Below are positions 63,534 to 64,000 of a stretch of DNA of 64,000 nucleotides, in pieces. The notes under the pieces were generated by a model. That model saw nothing but the letters and a program-made list of their open reading frames with translations, was not told the DNA's origin and did not search any database. The translations under genes were made by a program, and so were the position numbers. This DNA comes from Niveispirillum cyanobacteriorum (GTDB lineage: Bacteria > Pseudomonadota > Alphaproteobacteria > Azospirillales > Azospirillaceae). How positions within the stretch are numbered: the stretch's first letter is position 1; every line of letters begins with the position of its first letter. The stretch is from the NCBI RefSeq assembly GCF_002868735.1, contig NZ_CP025611.1, forward strand, positions 2,226,501 through 2,290,500, given 5' to 3'.

Positions 63534-64000
63534 GACAGACGGGCCTCGATCAGGGTGAAATCGGTGAACCCGTCCTGGCTGTCCTGCGACGTATCGGTCA
63601 GGCGGGCGCGACGGAACTCAGCTTCGGCCTGCTTCTGCAAAACCTCGGCGCGCGAGGTATTCTCGGTCAGCGGCACACAGAATTCCGCCGCCAGCCGGGC
63701 GATAAGGGCCGCATCGAAGAAGGCGGGAAACCCGCCCTCCGCGACGCGGGCCACATAGGTCAGGGTGACGCTTTCGGCATCGGCCAGCAGGTCCTTGCCC
63801 TGAATACGGTAAGACAGGCCCCGACCCCGCCCGCCGGTGCCCAGTGACAAGGCCCGCAGGAAATCATCCGGTAGGACGAAGCCATGGGCGAAATCGGCGG
63901 GCGGCGGATCGGCCCGCCGGACCAGCAGGGCTTGCTTTGTGGCAAAGCTCCAGCCATGAGCGGCCAGCAACGCGTCACGGGTAGGCGCATACAGGGCGGC
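63530..64000 (-). CDS. Tail tubular protein A-like (gp11-type), N-terminus outside
   Basis: The open frame runs off the right edge; 156 residues are visible. They begin ALYAPTRDALLAAHGWSFATKQALLVRRADPPPADFAHGFVLPDDFLRALSLG, the 'TRD.LL..HPW.FA.KRA.L' phrase found in podovirus tail tubular A/adaptor proteins, and end with SQDGFTDFTLIEARLS. The protein joins the head-tail connector to the nozzle. A TTG at 63970 is not the true start because the match continues upstream. It is the first visible gene of the late operon. Confidence 0.8.
   Translation of the reverse strand, partial: AALYAPTRDALLAAHGWSFATKQALLVRRADPPPADFAHGFVLPDDFLRALSLGTGGRGRGLSYRIQGKDLLADAESVTLTYVARVAEGGFPAFFDAALIARLAAEFCVPLTENTSRAEVLQKQAEAEFRRARLTDTSQDSQDGFTDFTLIEARLS

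Larger units (their letters stand above)
56744..64000 (-). mobile_element. T7-like phage late-gene module (continues past right edge)
   Basis: Six co-directional genes with overlapping junctions run in the order tail tubular A, tail tubular B, gp14-like, tailspike, terminase large subunit, lysin. This matches the T7 late order (gp11, gp12, gp14, gp17, gp19) with the large core proteins gp15 and gp16 missing or outside. The left end is the lysin with a bidirectional terminator. No integrase, att repeat or tRNA was found at this edge, so the boundary between 56.64 and 56.74 kb is inferred. Confidence 0.8.

Overview
The window is high-GC, densely packed bacterial chromosome and most probably comes from an alphaproteobacterium of the Rhodospirillales/Azospirillaceae type (an Azospirillum- or Niveispirillum-like organism). 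This is inferred from gene content: an Irr-type Fur regulator with the HHH haem motif, mdh next to sucCD, a MoxR/DUF58/DUF4159 cluster divergent from DUF1285 and a Nudix hydrolase, a PAS_5 protein, a TipF-like degenerate EAL protein and two pentapeptide-repeat proteins. No rRNA, tRNA, CRISPR array or insertion sequence was recognised.

Left part (1-20.3 kb): a multi-SLBB polysaccharide export protein running off the left edge, whose start codon lies at the edge of a perfect hairpin; aguB; a metal/cobalamin-type ABC binding protein and permease without a visible ATPase; a small P-loop kinase; a ribbon-helix-helix protein; a GIN-domain surface protein; alkB; a duplicated-domain protein with an acidic tail; irr; a HAMP-GAF histidine kinase; a TerB-like protein; an MFS exporter; a lipoprotein; a PAS protein; phoU; the first pentapeptide-repeat protein; a HAD hydrolase; and a conserved coiled-coil protein.

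Middle part (20.4-42.8 kb): a polar amino-acid ABC operon (ATPase, binding lipoprotein, two permeases) carrying an inserted DUF6165 gene and a glycosyltransferase. Next is the ffh-rpsP-rimM-trmD-rplS translation/secretion cluster, interrupted by a membrane protein and a double-GNAT acetyltransferase. Then come the second pentapeptide-repeat paralogue and the TCA-cycle block mdh ... sucC-sucD, with two tandem paralogous small secreted proteins lodged inside it. An XRE regulator with a palindromic operator candidate follows, beyond it an AT-richer gap, a PAS histidine kinase, prfB with the classical programmed +1 frameshift, and ompW with a well-placed FNR/Anr site.

Right part (42.9-56.6 kb): a hybrid histidine kinase; Nudix and DUF1285 genes divergent from a four-gene MoxR-DUF58-DUF4159-membrane protein operon; a TipF-like EAL protein; pyrD; a DUF952 protein; and a small orphan gene.

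From 56.7 kb to the right edge the minus strand carries a compact T7-like (podovirus) late module. In transcription order it encodes a tail tubular A-like protein (cut by the edge), a tail tubular B-like protein, a small internal virion-like protein, a tailspike with a pectate-lyase fold and three C-terminal repeats, a terminase large subunit, and a SleB-like lysin with an altered catalytic site. Four of the five junctions are stop/start overlaps or nearly so. No integrase, capsid or polymerase gene lies in the window, so it cannot be decided here whether this is an intact prophage, a remnant or a domesticated particle.
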